A stretch of DNA of 64,000 nucleotides, taken from positions 124,001 to 188,000 of the forward strand of contig JAQGDQ010000107.1 of the NCBI GenBank assembly GCA_030141605.1, in the 5' to 3' direction. This document shows, one piece after another, positions 11,561 through 23,148 of this stretch. Position numbers and translations under genes: made by a program. The DNA is from Tubiluchus corallicola. Lineage: Eukaryota > Priapulida > Priapulimorpha > Priapulimorphida > Tubiluchidae. Numbering within the stretch: position 1 is the stretch's first letter; every line of letters begins with the position of its first letter. The notes under the pieces are model-generated. The model was not told the DNA's origin. It saw only the letters and a list, made by a program, of their open reading frames with translations, and did no database searches.

Positions 11561-12201
11561 GGGTGTGGGAATAGCTCAGTGGTAACGTGCTCGCTTACTA
11601 CCGTGGAGATTGCGGGCCAACTGTCCAGATTTAAAAATTCCAAAGATTTAAAAATGGTACCGATGGTTCTTCTTTGATAAGCGTACGTGTTTATGATTAT
11701 CGAAGTAACATGCGGGCAGGACTGGATTATCCAACAGGCCAGCGTAGGTTGCAGCCTAGAACTGCTCATGCTTGGGGGGGGGGGAGCTTTCAAACTTTGG
11801 TTGACATTTGTGTTTTTCACTACGGTTATGTTGGAATATATGCTAATTTGGTTGGCAATAAATACTAAAATAGGGATATTTCTTTTAAAGAATATTTTTA
11901 TTGACAAACAAAAGACATGCTATTCTGGTTTATTTAAAGAATTTGCAATAAGTTTATTTCAACCTACTTAAATGTCGCTAAACTATATCACAAGTAAAAA
12001 AATATTCAAGACGGATGCGGCGAGGTAGGGGTGGCTTCGTCTGAGGGTGCCCCATAATTTCATTAACGTAGGGGCCCCAAAAAGCCATAATCCAGCTCCG
12101 CATGCGGGTAATAACTGGAACCACCACGGAAATAAGTATTGAATTACCTACGGTGGATTACCTGGCTTATGTCCTAAACGAAATTATTGTTATTATAATT
12201 A
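11561..12201 (+). mobile_element. tRNA-derived SINE, copy 2, split by a hAT-like insertion
   Basis: Same family as 9360-9600. Its head has an A box (ATAGCTCAGTGGTAACG) and a decayed B-box region; the body has ATGGTACCGATGGTTCTTC, and after the interruption GGAACCACCACGGAAATAAGTATTGAATTACC and GGCTTATGTCCTAAACG plus the ATT tail. The two halves, 11561-11708 and 12109-12201, join without loss once the insert and one 8-bp duplicate are removed, as comparison with copy 1 shows. Confidence 0.85.
11717..12100. mobile_element. Non-autonomous hAT-like element (384 bp) with perfect 8-bp TSD
   Basis: Flanked by identical 8-bp repeats CATGCGGG at 11709-11716 and 12101-12108. The left terminus is CAGGACTGGATTATCC; the right, reverse-complemented, is CGGAGCTGGATTATGG, an imperfect inverted repeat centred on CTGGATTAT. 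An 8-bp duplication and CAG-type ends are hallmarks of the hAT superfamily. The interior has a G-run and no transposase; overlapping open frames here are chance. Confidence 0.88.
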
Positions 12202-13715
12202 CTATTGTAAATGTTGGTTACACAGCCTCTTATCCAATTCCAACAAGGACAACAAAAATAACATCCAGATGAGTATTCGGGTCAAGTCTTTCGACCAGAA
12301 ATTCCTGGAACAAGATTTGCATGTGACCGTACGCAATGATGCCAGCTCACCATTATAATGCAAATAGCTACAGGCTTCTTATTGTCCACTGGGTAGATGA
12401 CAGTGGAAGTCTGACACAAATTTTGAACTGATAACGGGTTCTGTATGGGCGCCAGTAATAAATCAATTTACAGGGGTAAAAGAAAAGGTAGCAGACAGTG
12501 CAGTAAATCAAGTTTCGCGTGACTCATTGGCGTGGAATGTTAGGGTTTCGACTATTTTGGATGATGCAAGGCGATAATGTGCGAAATTCTCGTAATCAGC
12601 AACATTACATGATTTGAATTGGACAGAACTCGTATTTGAAAGTCTGGGCATCGTTGACGTTGCTCACCGTGATTCGTGGGAGTATCCATTATAATAAGTT
12701 GCACTGTAAAATAAATATATATTAACATTCTAATTTCTAACACATAATTCTGTTGTAAGCGTACTCTTCCCTATGCAAAGGATATATCGTAAGGCAAATA
12801 GCGAGCGAATCTGTAGAACATTATATAGCTTACACCTTTGTTTGGCTTGCTGAGTTGATGAATATATTCATAGTAAAATTTTAGCCATCCTTTTTGCGAC
12901 GTGAAGCTTAGGAATTAGTTTTATGTACACATTTCTAAAAGACGTTTAGCCTACACAAAAGTAATTTACATTTTTATTTGCAATTTGTGTTACAAGTAAT
13001 GCTTTATATAATCGCTAGGCATACATTCTTTGTTACATTTAAACAGTGTTAGTTAGGGAAAAGATCACTTCTCGAACCTATGCCTTTTCTTAATCACTTC
13101 CTCTTATGTAACAGTAAAAAAACACATATTCCCTACTGTGACGAGGAAGGCAAGTAAATCTACAAAATAACGAAGTTAATTTTTATTACAGACACTTAAA
13201 AACATTTATAGAACTTTAAAAGCAATACAACGGTATTAAAACTTTTACTTTAAATTGCTAAAATCATACCAAACGTTTCGACAAGCTGCTGCTGTCATCA
13301 CCAGTGGTAATTTTACAAACATGCAACCAGTTCATATAGGCAGAGTCTATTATGCACTAATTAAGTAGTTAACAAAAGCCAAATAGGTAATGATTAAGCA
13401 GACCTGAAGAAAAGAAATTGATACAGTAACAGATAGTTAAGTGTTTGAAAGTAAAGTTGAAGGAATTGAACTACTTTGTACATTAAGAGAAGACTTATTG
13501 GGGTATTTATTTATAGCTCTGGTCACTCTTTTCTGCAGAGTAACCAAAATGTCTAAGAATGTATTGTACCTGTGCTGTGTACATGCAATATTTTAGCAGC
13601 ACGCACCACGTAAATCATTTTTCTCAATATCACCACGAGAGTTACTGAACTGCTACTTAACAAAAAAACATGAAGGCAGACATAATTAACTAACCAGTTA
13701 TATTTTAATTACATA
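12202..13715. other. AT-rich stretch without a recognised gene
   Basis: I see no coding signal, RNA gene or clear repeat boundary between the SINE tail and the next MITE. Confidence 0.5.
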
Positions 13716-13723
13716 CATTTAAC

Positions 13724-14203
13724 CAGGGCCTATTTCAGGGGGGGGGAGTGGGTTACTTCCCTGGGGCCTCTCCTTCCAGGGGGGCCTCGCGCCGAAGTAA
13801 CATTTTTTTTGCTTTTTGCGAACATACTGTCTCCTCTCTCCCTCTCTCTTGCCGCACGCGCGCCGTTTGCCTTGAGCGGCTCGGTGCGATGTTCAGCTGT
13901 TTTCAATTTCGGAATTTCTAACACCGGCTTGTACGGAAGTGAGAGAGTACGGTATCACATATTGCAAAGATGTTGTTTTTTATTTGACTATTTGACAAGT
14001 ATTAAGGACTGGTCTTGAGAATAAAGCAGTTTTTCTTTCAATTGTTCTTTCCTTTAACAACTGTATAACTTCATATTTTCTCTTCGAAAATACTTCTCCG
14101 GCGTTCTAGCAGTTCAAAAATTTTCTGGGCGCCAACCATGGTGGCGCCCGTCCAACGCCCCCCCCCCCCCCAGGGGGCCTCGCTTAGGCTGAAATAGGCC
14201 CTG
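13724..14203. mobile_element. Non-autonomous hAT-like element (480 bp) with perfect 8-bp TSD
   Basis: Flanked by CATTTAAC at 13716-13723 and 14204-14211. The left end is CAGGGCCTATTTCAGG; the right, reverse-complemented, is CAGGGCCTATTTCAGCC, an almost perfect inverted repeat of at least 15 bp. Subterminal G- and C-runs flank GGCCTCGC motifs on each side. The interior is more GC-rich than its surroundings and has no intact transposase. Confidence 0.92.
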
Positions 14204-14927
14204 CATTTAACAACAGTTAACACGAAGACAATCAGTGAACTTTAAATAAACCCGAGAAAGCCCTGTGACGGTAATTAAAGTTCTCACTTGTGAATTTAAC
14301 CAGCATTTAATGACAAAACCAACAACGAGTGGAAAAACAAATGACCCTCGTTCCACGAGCTGTCCATCTCTGTTCACAATGCTATCATATTAAATCTATT
14401 GTTTATTTTCACGCATCCGTAAATTTGCTCAGCTCTTACAGTGTAACCAGATCACCCTCTGTACATATACACCTTAACTGATCATTCTGTTTTAAAATAT
14501 GTTATGTCTGCTATACTGCGAAGCTAGAAAACCAACAGTTGGGCCTGTGAAACCTTTTTTACCTTTGATTTTGGAAAATGGAACTAACGGCGTAGTTCAA
14601 GATCACTTTCTATCTAAAGTAAAAACGTAACAACATCCGGATAAATATATGGAGAGGCGGCACATTGATAAGAAACATAAAATATATTTTTATATATGTC
14701 GTACACAGGAGTTAGACTTAAAGTCAATGCACCAAGTACGATGTCAGTTAAGTAAACTCTTGCGAAGATCGCTTCAATATTGTTGTGCAGTTTGGAAACT
14801 AATGCTGTCCTATTTAAATAAAAAATATTACTTAATTAGAATGCCAAGTACCAATGATAAGCTTATGTTTCGTTGCTTTTTGCAGATAAAATATCTGTGG
14901 GCAAAATTACGTGTAGAAAACACCGTC

Positions 14928-14982
14928 TTTGCAAAACGCTTGTAACAGTTTATTTTTGCAAAACGCTTGTAACAGTTTATTT
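14928..14982. repeat. 27-bp tandem duplication
   Basis: Two adjacent copies of a unit beginning GCAAAACGCTTGTAACAG. Confidence 0.9.
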
Positions 14983-16035
14983 TCCTAGTGCTTATAGAGT
15001 GTTTACTGTTTTATTTAGTTCAGAAGTTTTGCTGTTTTTGAGATGAAGTTGACACAAAACAACTTAAAACAGTTTTTGATTTATAACGCACCAAAAAGCT
15101 ATTTCTTTAGCTTGAAAAACATATAAGTAAGAGAAAGCAATATTAATGGTTCAATATAATTAGATAACGACGTGAATTAGTTTATGTAGTTTATGTACGT
15201 TGTACCACGACGTATCGTAAATTACGAAGCTATGCATTGTTTTATTTTATTTTTTGGCCTGTAATTTAAATAGTCAGAACAATTAAGACCTTTCGAAATA
15301 AGTGGTTATTAAATCTATAGTGTATCTAGTTAATTGTGTATTTATTACAAACTTTCTACAGCAGGACGAACATTTTTTATTTTGTGAAACTATTCATTGG
15401 GTAGGAGCGAAATATTTGGTTATTTTTTCATATTTTACGGTTTTTTCTCAACGGATTCACCTCGATTTTACTGATATATGTCAAATTATTCTCTAGCTAT
15501 TCAGCGAGTTTAGCAGCCATTTTCGACGATGCAGAAAATTTCTAATTTTGTATTTTATTGACGCTTCGTAATTTGATACCAGCGAATAATAATGGCACGA
15601 TCGCATACCACCACCGAGCCAGGTCAGTTTAGGTAAAGTTTATCCTGAAATTACTCTTCTCTAATAACAATTCACCACATGATTGTGTTTCATGCAGTTT
15701 AATGTGAAACCCTTCAGTTATATGTGAAATTAATAATATTATGGAACTGATGTAAACTATTATTTAAACAGTTTTGGCTCGCATGCAGATTGTATAAAAT
15801 AGATGAAACCTTTCAAATAATATGAGGCCTGATTACTTGATATTATTGTTTATGATTTATGAAGGTTTTTTGCTTCGTCATAAATATCAGTGGCAGTAAA
15901 TATGACCAACTACATAAAGTACTAAACTGTAAAGTATGCAGGTCTGCAGGATAAATTTTAAAAAATGTGTTTGTCATATGTAACGAACACTGTGTGGAAC
16001 GTGTGCACATTATTGATACTGCTTACTATTCCGTG
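14983..16035. other. AT-rich stretch without a recognised gene
   Basis: Nothing recognisable; short open frames here are rich in Phe, Tyr and Ile, as chance predicts in AT-rich DNA. Confidence 0.5.
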
Positions 16036-16095
16036 ATGAAGAGAGAAAATAAAAGGGAGAGAATGGGGAGAGAGAGAAGGAGACAGAGAGAGAGA

Positions 16096-16171
<76 letters not shown>

Positions 16172-16239
16172 AAAGAGAGAGAGAGACAGAGAGAAAGAGA
16201 GAGAGACAGGAGGGAGTAAGAGAAAGAGAGAAAGAGAGT

Positions 16240-16290
<51 letters not shown>

Positions 16291-16366
16291 GGGAGAGAGA
16301 GGGGAGAGAGAGTGATGAAGAGAGAGAGAGAGAAAGAGAGAGGGGAGAAAGAGAGAGAAAGAAAGA

Positions 16367-16407
<41 letters not shown>
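16036..16407. repeat. (GA)n microsatellite, ~370 bp
   Basis: Nearly uninterrupted GA dinucleotides with AAAG and GGGA variants. The 153-residue Arg/Glu frame across it is not a gene. Confidence 0.97.
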
Positions 16408-16409
<2 letters not shown>

Positions 16410-18499
16410 GGCTTCCTTATATAAATAAGTTCTTGTTGCTACGCCTTGGATGCCTCAGTCCTGTTGTGAAGCTTTGGAACTAATCTTAATATATTAAACG
16501 AATATATTATTTTATTTTTAGGAGCATAGTATGAGGTAGCTTGTCCTGGCACGAAAATTAACCTTATCAGAATTGCGCGCTCGATTAAGTTTTTTGTAAT
16601 ACTATATATTGACAACATTATCAGCTAAAAGGTACAAAGGCTTCACTCTAATAACGTAAATTCCTCTGAAAATTTAATAAACTTTGCTGCTATTTTCTTT
16701 CACAACGAACCTGCTAGACTGGCGTTATTTCAAAACAAATACACTATGCAGGTGCGTGAATGTATGAATAATCTCACGACAAAAGATTACACGAACTTTT
16801 TGATTTTCCTGGGGAAAAATTGTTTAGCAAACAAAAGCCTCGGCGCAGTTATAGAACGGAGGCGGTTCACTAACGCAATGCGCTACTCGTAATTTGCTAA
16901 TACCAACATATAGGTAAAGTGCATTTATAATGTACACGCAATGTGGCATGCCTGTACCTGACTACATTATAGATCGTACATTAAATGTATCATCGTCTGA
17001 TGTTTACCAACGTATTAGGTTCCCATCCATGTACAAATAACCCATTTTTCGAAAAATGATACAAAATATGCGCGGAATCACGCCTTCCTCACGCATATTT
17101 TGACCAAAATCCATCTGATTTTTGGACAATGTCCAATTTTAGCCTCTGAACAACTGGACTCCCAGTAGAAATAAATTAGTCACGTTTATTTTTCTTAAAA
17201 ATTTTGAATTTTAAATTTCTTTTGTCTATCTCTGATTTCTTTTTCCTTCTCTCGCTCATTCACTCTTTCCTTTCTCTGTTCTCGATTAAAAGCAGGAGTC
17301 ATTGTACATTACAATGTATATATATATGTGGTACGGCTTAAGGCAGATAAAAAAAACCAAGCAGTACACCACGTGGTCTACACGGTACACTGGTCTAGTA
17401 TGGATTATTTAAGTATGAAGCATGTACTAGGCCAAGACTATACTATACTGAGAAAGTACATTATTTACATACATGTACCACGATGAGTCAGATTGGCGTC
17501 ATAACCTCAAAGTTTTTCAAAGTGAAGCAGCACTCGTTCTGGTTAGTACCTGCTAAGCATTTGAACATCTGACAATTCTGCCGTTTTAGAAATCTTTCCT
17601 TATTTGGATAAAGCTACCCAAGCTTCTTCAGGGATTAAGTAGTAGCCCCAAGACTATAGAGAATAAATTTACTTAGTGATCAATGCTAGGTCAGCATTCC
17701 TCTGTGAACAGTAACAGTTCCGGTTTACTACAGAATGTAATTTTTACCAAATCGTGTTTGCTGCCTTTATTCTGAATGCTGGTCGGCTTGCACGGGCAAA
17801 CGAAAATAAAAAATCCAACATTTTTCTTCACTATTTGTTTCAGCCAAGTATTGTAGATGTAAAATAACGTTTAGTATTTCTGGACACGTAGGGCACGCCA
17901 GAATTGTTCAAAAAGATTTGAAAACTCAGAAGCACATCCAGGAAGTGCTTGATTGCTTTAAGATTGCAATTACTAAAAGGGAAATATGATTAAAGGCGCC
18001 ATGTCTTATGAGGATGGTAACCCATCTTGACAAATAACCTTCTGATATGTAAAAACCATTATACGCCAATAGACTCTGTGCCTTGTTCACGAATTCATGT
18101 GAGAATTGTCACTTATTCTTGCGCGCTTCTGTGGAAGTAAGCCTCTTGTTCGATCTTATCTGTCGCTTGAATAGTTTAATCACAGCAAATTGGGTATGAC
18201 ACGCATCCTATCAACTGGGGATTGTATAATCTCGAGTAATAAAAGATTTAGAATGGTATGGGGAATAGGGACTGACATACGCGACCGTATAATCATCTAT
18301 CGCTATACTGATTTAGTGATGCGTTGATGCCTTTTCCACATTGTTTACCAAACTATAGACAACCGTTAGGTGCAGGAACCACAGAAAAGCAGGGCAGTAG
18401 TAATTGCCTAGGTAGGTAGGAAGTTATAGTGGAGCCAGTTTCGTAAGACTTACTCCAAAAGAATTTTAGATCTGTGCTGCCCTAGTGTTAAGTAAGCAT
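16408..18499. other. Stretch without a recognised gene
   Basis: AT-rich unique-looking DNA with a short (TA)n at about 17320. No exon, RNA gene or element boundary was recognised. Confidence 0.5.
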
Positions 18500-19630
18500 G
18501 TGCCTCACTATTGGGTAAGTACGTAGGCACTAGGCAGGTAGGTAAGTGGGTACTAAGTAGTATGTAAGAAGGTAAGCAGGTAGGTAAATACGTAGGTAAG
18601 CAGCTGGTCAGGTATATAGGGGAATAGTAACAAACAGGGAATAGGCAGGCAGGCAGGCATACGAACAATAGGTTGTTAGTTAGGTAGGCAGGTAGGTAGG
18701 TAGGTGGGTAGGAAGGTAGGTTGGTTGGTAGATAGGTAGGTAGGCAGGCAGGTAAGTAGGTAAGAAGGCAGGGCGTAGGTAGGTAAGTAGGATGTACATA
18801 TAGGTAGGCAAAGCAGGTATCTAGGTAGGCAGCTAAGTAGGCAGGTAGGTAAGTGGGTACTAAGTAGTATGTAAGAAGGTAAGCAGGTAGGTAAATACGT
18901 AGGTAAGTAGCTGGTCAGGTATATAGGGGAATAGTACAAACAGGGAATAGGCAGGCAGGCAGGCAGGCATACGAACAATAGGTTGTTAGTTAGGTAGGTA
19001 GGTAGGTGGGTAGGAAGGTAGGTTGGTTGGTAGATAGGTAGGTAGGCAGGCAGGTAAGTAGGTAAGAAGGCAGGGCGTAGGTAGGTAAGTAGGATGTACA
19101 TATAGGTAGGCAAAGCAGGTATCTAGGTAGGCAGCTAAGTAGGCAGGTAGGTAAGTGGGTACTAAGTAGTATGTAAGAAGGTAAGCAGGTAGGTAAATAC
19201 GTAGGTAAGTAGCTGGTCAGGTATATAGGGGAATAGTACAAACAGGGAATAGGCAGGCAGGCAGGCAGGCATACGAACAATAGGTTGTTAGTTAGGTAGG
19301 TAGGTAGGTGGGTAGGAAGGTAGGTTGGTTGGTAGATAGGTAGGTAGGCAGGCAGGTAAGTAGGTAAGAAGGCAGGGCGTAGGTAGGTAAGTAGGATGTA
19401 CATATAGGTAGGCAAAGCAGGTATCTAGGTAGGCAGCTAAGTAGGCAGGTAGGTAGGCATTTAGGTATAGGTAGGTAGGTCAGTCGGTCGGTAGGTAAGT
19501 CGGTAGGAAGGTAGGTAGGTGGGTAAGAAGGCAGAGGGTTGGTAGGTAAGTAGGATGTGCCTATAGGTAGGTAGGCAGGTTGGCAGACTGTGGGTAGGCA
19601 GGAAGTTAGGTGGGTGGCTATGTAGGTAGC
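18500..19630. repeat. TAGG satellite with 302-bp higher-order repeat
   Basis: Built from TAGG/CAGG/TAAG tetranucleotides. A longer unit recurs: the marker GGATGTACATATAGG occurs at about 18790, 19092 and 19394, exactly 302 bp apart, and the intervening sequence, including irregular words such as ATACGAACAATAGGTTG, is nearly identical. About three full units are present. The poly-(Leu-Pro-Thr-Tyr) frames on the minus strand are artefacts. Confidence 0.95.
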
Positions 19631-20124
19631 TAGACAGCTTCGTATATCTTTCATGATATTACGATTAATGCTTCTGGACGCAGATGAAGTTAAACCTCTT
19701 CGTCTTCATTGTCTTCCTTCAACGCGATTGCCATCTTCTGCCTGCTAATGCCACTCGGCGGTCCATTTGTGTTGTAACATTTTAGCTGCTACTTATAAAA
19801 GCACAATGTCCCTCAAGGGCAAGCACATTACTGTTATTACCACTAAGGGTAAAATATCATTATTCCAATTACTGCTTATTTCACAGAGTTTAAGTTGCAA
19901 ATGTGAAATGATACACGGCAAATTGAAGTGCTGTAAGCAGTTCCTAACAGCCAACCATAACGGCTATTGGTTCAAATGACATGTTGACTGCTGTGTATTT
20001 CTTGGTCCGTTACAGTATACGCTCAGCTCTGTAATATTTTCGGTTGGGGGGGGGGGGTATAACTTTGAAGATAAAGCTGCTGCAAGAGAAGTCAACGCTG
20101 ACACAGTACACAGTACCGTTTTTA

Positions 20125-20330
20125 TTATTTATTATTTATTTATTAGGCACAAGAAATAACTACACGAGTAAAAAGTAAACAGTAAAATTTTATAGCTATA
20201 ATCAATAAGAAGATTACCAATAAAAAGTTAAATGAAGTTTCAATTCAAGTAAAAGAGTTATAAGGGAAAGAAATGAAAGTTTGAAAACACGACAACTTTC
20301 ACTTTAATCACAATTTCAACTTCACATCAT
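20125..20330 (-). mobile_element. Possible LINE 3' tail, minus strand
   Basis: A TTATTATTTATTTATTA run followed by GGCACAAGAAATAACTACACG. Reversed, it looks like a non-LTR 3' UTR ending in a TAAATAA-type tail. No coding evidence. Confidence 0.35.
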
Positions 20331-20619
20331 AGTTACATAAATAGTTATTATTACTGTTTTACCTATGTTGTTAATTAATGTATCACTGAGTCACTGAGTC
20401 ACGTAATGCGATTTTTATATCGTTACGCGTTTCGTATCAACCCAAGAATATGTTGCGGTGATCGACGCTGTGAATCCAACTATTCAAACTGGCAGGTAAC
20501 ATTACTTATTTGTCAAATCCGTTACGATTGAACTTTCTAACTCTTAGATCATTAGAGGAAAGACGGTTAGATAAAGATTTATACTGTGTTATCAAATCAT
20601 ACATAAAGACGTAGATATA

Positions 20620-20844
20620 GACAGAGATAAATTTTTCTCATTTGCTACATCTAGTCGGACAAGAAGTACCAACTCACTTAAAATGTATGTCAAGCGATCT
20701 GCTAAAAATATTTGGTCATTTTTTTCGATTTGGAGTAGTTTACCAGAAATTGTAAATGATGCACCATTAGCAAAAGCTCGCAATGCAAACTTTTTTTATA
20801 CGGCGACTAAATTATGTCGATCTAAATGCTTTCTTAGTATTTAA
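20620..20844 (+). pseudogene. LINE ORF2 C-terminus
   Basis: Frames give FFSFATSSRTRSTNSLKMYV, then, after a frameshift, IWSSLPEIVNDAPLAKARNA and a stop at 20842. This is the typical end of CR1/L2-type ORF2: an Arg-Thr-Arg block, then Trp-(Asn/Ser)-Ser-Leu-Pro followed by a short alpha-helical tail. At least one frameshift makes it a relic. Confidence 0.75.
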
Positions 20845-21070
20845 CAGGCACATGTAAGAAGCATTTGCTTTTCGTGTCTCCCCCACACCGCCCCTCATTA
20901 TCATGCTGCTTTTTGTGTATGTACGTAATTTAATGTGTATAGCATGTTTTTATATGATGTATATGTTTGTATGTATATGTATGTATCTTAATGTATATTG
21001 TTTACTTCTCATTTGGTGTGTAATAAACTTAAACTTAATTGTAGCAACTATCCTAACAGTAAACAAGCTT

Positions 21071-21402
21071 TTCGTGCGTCGAAGAGCTAAAGTATCATTT
21101 GGTCAATTTTTCTCAAATCGTGTTGTACCGATTTGGAACTCACTGCCTGCATATGTTGATGGTGTACCCCACGTAACTGCATAAAATATTAAGTTATTTA
21201 AAAACCGCCTATATAAAGTTAACTTGCATAAATTCCTTGTACACAACGGACACATGTAAGCAGTTAATATCTTTGTGTCTTTACCACACTCTTGTAAATA
21301 TTTTATTTGTATGTTCTTTGCCAACGTGTTTTATATTATATTGTTTTTATTGTAGACTCTATTTTACTATTGGGTGTGATTAAAATAGAATAAATAAATA
21401 AA
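21071..21402 (+). pseudogene. Second LINE ORF2 C-terminus with 3' UTR and TAAA tail
   Basis: The frame FVRRRAKVSFGQFFSNRVVP IWNSLP.. is the classic CR1-like end (Phe-Phe-Ser-Asn-Arg-Val-Val-Pro-x-Trp-Asn-Ser-Leu-Pro). An in-frame stop interrupts before NIKLFKNRLYKVNLHKFLVH. The 3' UTR runs to a (TAAA)n tail at about 21385-21402. It is a different subfamily from the copy just upstream. Confidence 0.85.
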
Positions 21403-22001
21403 TAAGCAGTTTTTCTCTTGATGTTTTCTTCTTTTCTTGCTCCCATGTAGCTTTTCGCTTATGACGTACATTTTGTTCCAGATTGTAAATCCATCTACGC
21501 TGTTATCTATAATCAGTTATAATGCAATCTTGCATTTGTAGATACAACAGATGAGCTATAGGAGCTAATTAAGCACATCATAGAAGCAATGTAGCTAGCT
21601 AATAATTTGCGATCGCGCTAATTAGTTTGATTTATGGTCCAACACAAACACTAGCAGGTGCGCTATGGGAATATTGAGAACATGAGAGAACTGTGACACC
21701 TGAGCACGTTTGGTATAAAATGGAGTTACACATAAGCAATGGCGGGTTTTTATTTACTCACAAATTCCAGAAAATCACAGCAACGGCAACAACAACAGCA
21801 GTAATTGCAAAAAATAACAGGAACAACAACAGCGACAGCGACAATGGTAACGACAATGACAACAACAAGAACGACGACGACAACGACAACGATAGCGACA
21901 GAAACAACAGCAGCAACGATATAACAACAAAAACAATAACAACAACAACGATAAAATAAGACAACAATAGCAGCAACAACAGCGAAAACGGTAGCAGCAG
22001 A

Positions 22002-22032
<31 letters not shown>

Positions 22033-22229
22033 GCAGCCCCTGCTATAAAACTAGCGTTTTTTATGATTTGACAATAGTGCAAGTGTCAAAAGGTGGAATA
22101 TATTTAATTTAGATGGTTGTGGCAAGATCAGAGCCTGATTCATCATCAAGGCTACGCATCTAAGTTGACACACTAAAAAAATTTGCAGAGATATTTTAGC
22201 CACAAGAGGAAAACAACCAATATCGCAAA

Positions 22230-22352
22230 ACTATCCCGAGCAAGTATTGAACCAGGTGATCACCCATCCTTAACTGACCAGCTTCGACTGACCATTCTTA
22301 ATTTTGGTCACTAACAGCTCATTCCGTCCGTGACCACTCGGCTATACATCAC
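22230..22352 (-). mobile_element. tRNA-derived SINE head (Leu/Ser-like), minus strand
   Basis: On the minus strand an A box TAGCCGAGTGGTCACG is followed about 80 bases later by a B box GGTTCAATAC. The box spacing and the GCCGAGTGG motif resemble class II (Leu/Ser) tRNAs. It lies between the arms of the foldback element. Confidence 0.65.
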
Positions 22353-23084
22353 ACTTGAAAGTGCTAATTTTGTGTCAGCTTTAATGACAAGTTGGGCGGG
22401 TTCTAGGTCATTTGACGCCCTAGCCAAAAGTATTTTTAATCCCCCACACATACGTCATACAACCACTACAAAATTGTGTTTTTGTTGTATATATTAAAGT
22501 ATTAATGGTACTTGTGTGTTGGGCCTATACATTATTGTGTACTGATTAACTGAAGTTAACTACCACTCTACAACTACATTTGAAATTGACATCATTGTAC
22601 GTCCTGGGTCTTCACGAGCAATCAATATTTCTACAATTTCAGCCGCGCAGCCTTCATGTTCATATTCATGGCTAGATTTTCCTTCAGCCTTATCATCAGA
22701 GAACAGTGACTGAGTCTTCTGACTCCTCTTTTTCACATACGTCCATTCCATTAGCATCATCATCTTCACAACCATATAACTCTGGTCTGGTTGTAAATAC
22801 TCTCTTTTAAGATTTTGTTGCTGTTCACTGTCCACCAGCTTCTTTTACTTTTTGTTTCGTGTATTATGCTACTGAAAGCTTCGACTCTTACAAGTCTATC
22901 TGCCACGATTAGATAAATGCTAATGCAAGGAACTTTTCTGTTAAGGAAAGGAGTCGTTACTTTGGCTGCTGCCCTATGCCTACAATATAAACTGTGGACA
23001 AGAACTTGGTAACGTGTCAATCACTATGTTATTGCTTATACTAAACTTAAAAATAAGGAATCACTTCCAGAATTTTGAGCCCCT

Positions 23085-23148
23085 CCCCTCTAAGAAAATG
23101 GTGCCCTAGGCAACCCGTCTAGTTTGCCTGGTGGTAAAGCCGGTCCTA
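23085..23148. mobile_element. Possible hAT-like terminus
   Basis: The string GGTGCCCTAGGCAACC..TTTGCCTGGTGGTAAAGCC resembles the GC-rich subterminal region of animal hAT elements. The other end and a target duplication were not found. Confidence 0.35.

Noticed and set aside
11674-11971. Overlapping frames in and beside the 384-bp insert, considered as a transposase remnant
   Set aside because: They have no transposase motifs and cross the insertion boundary.
15967-16428. 153-residue Arg/Glu-rich open frame
   Set aside because: It is a direct translation of a (GA)n microsatellite with no flanking gene structure.
18450-19654. Series of Leu/Pro/Thr/Tyr-rich minus-strand open frames
   Set aside because: They are translations of the TAGG tetranucleotide satellite; the repetition follows the 302-bp unit.
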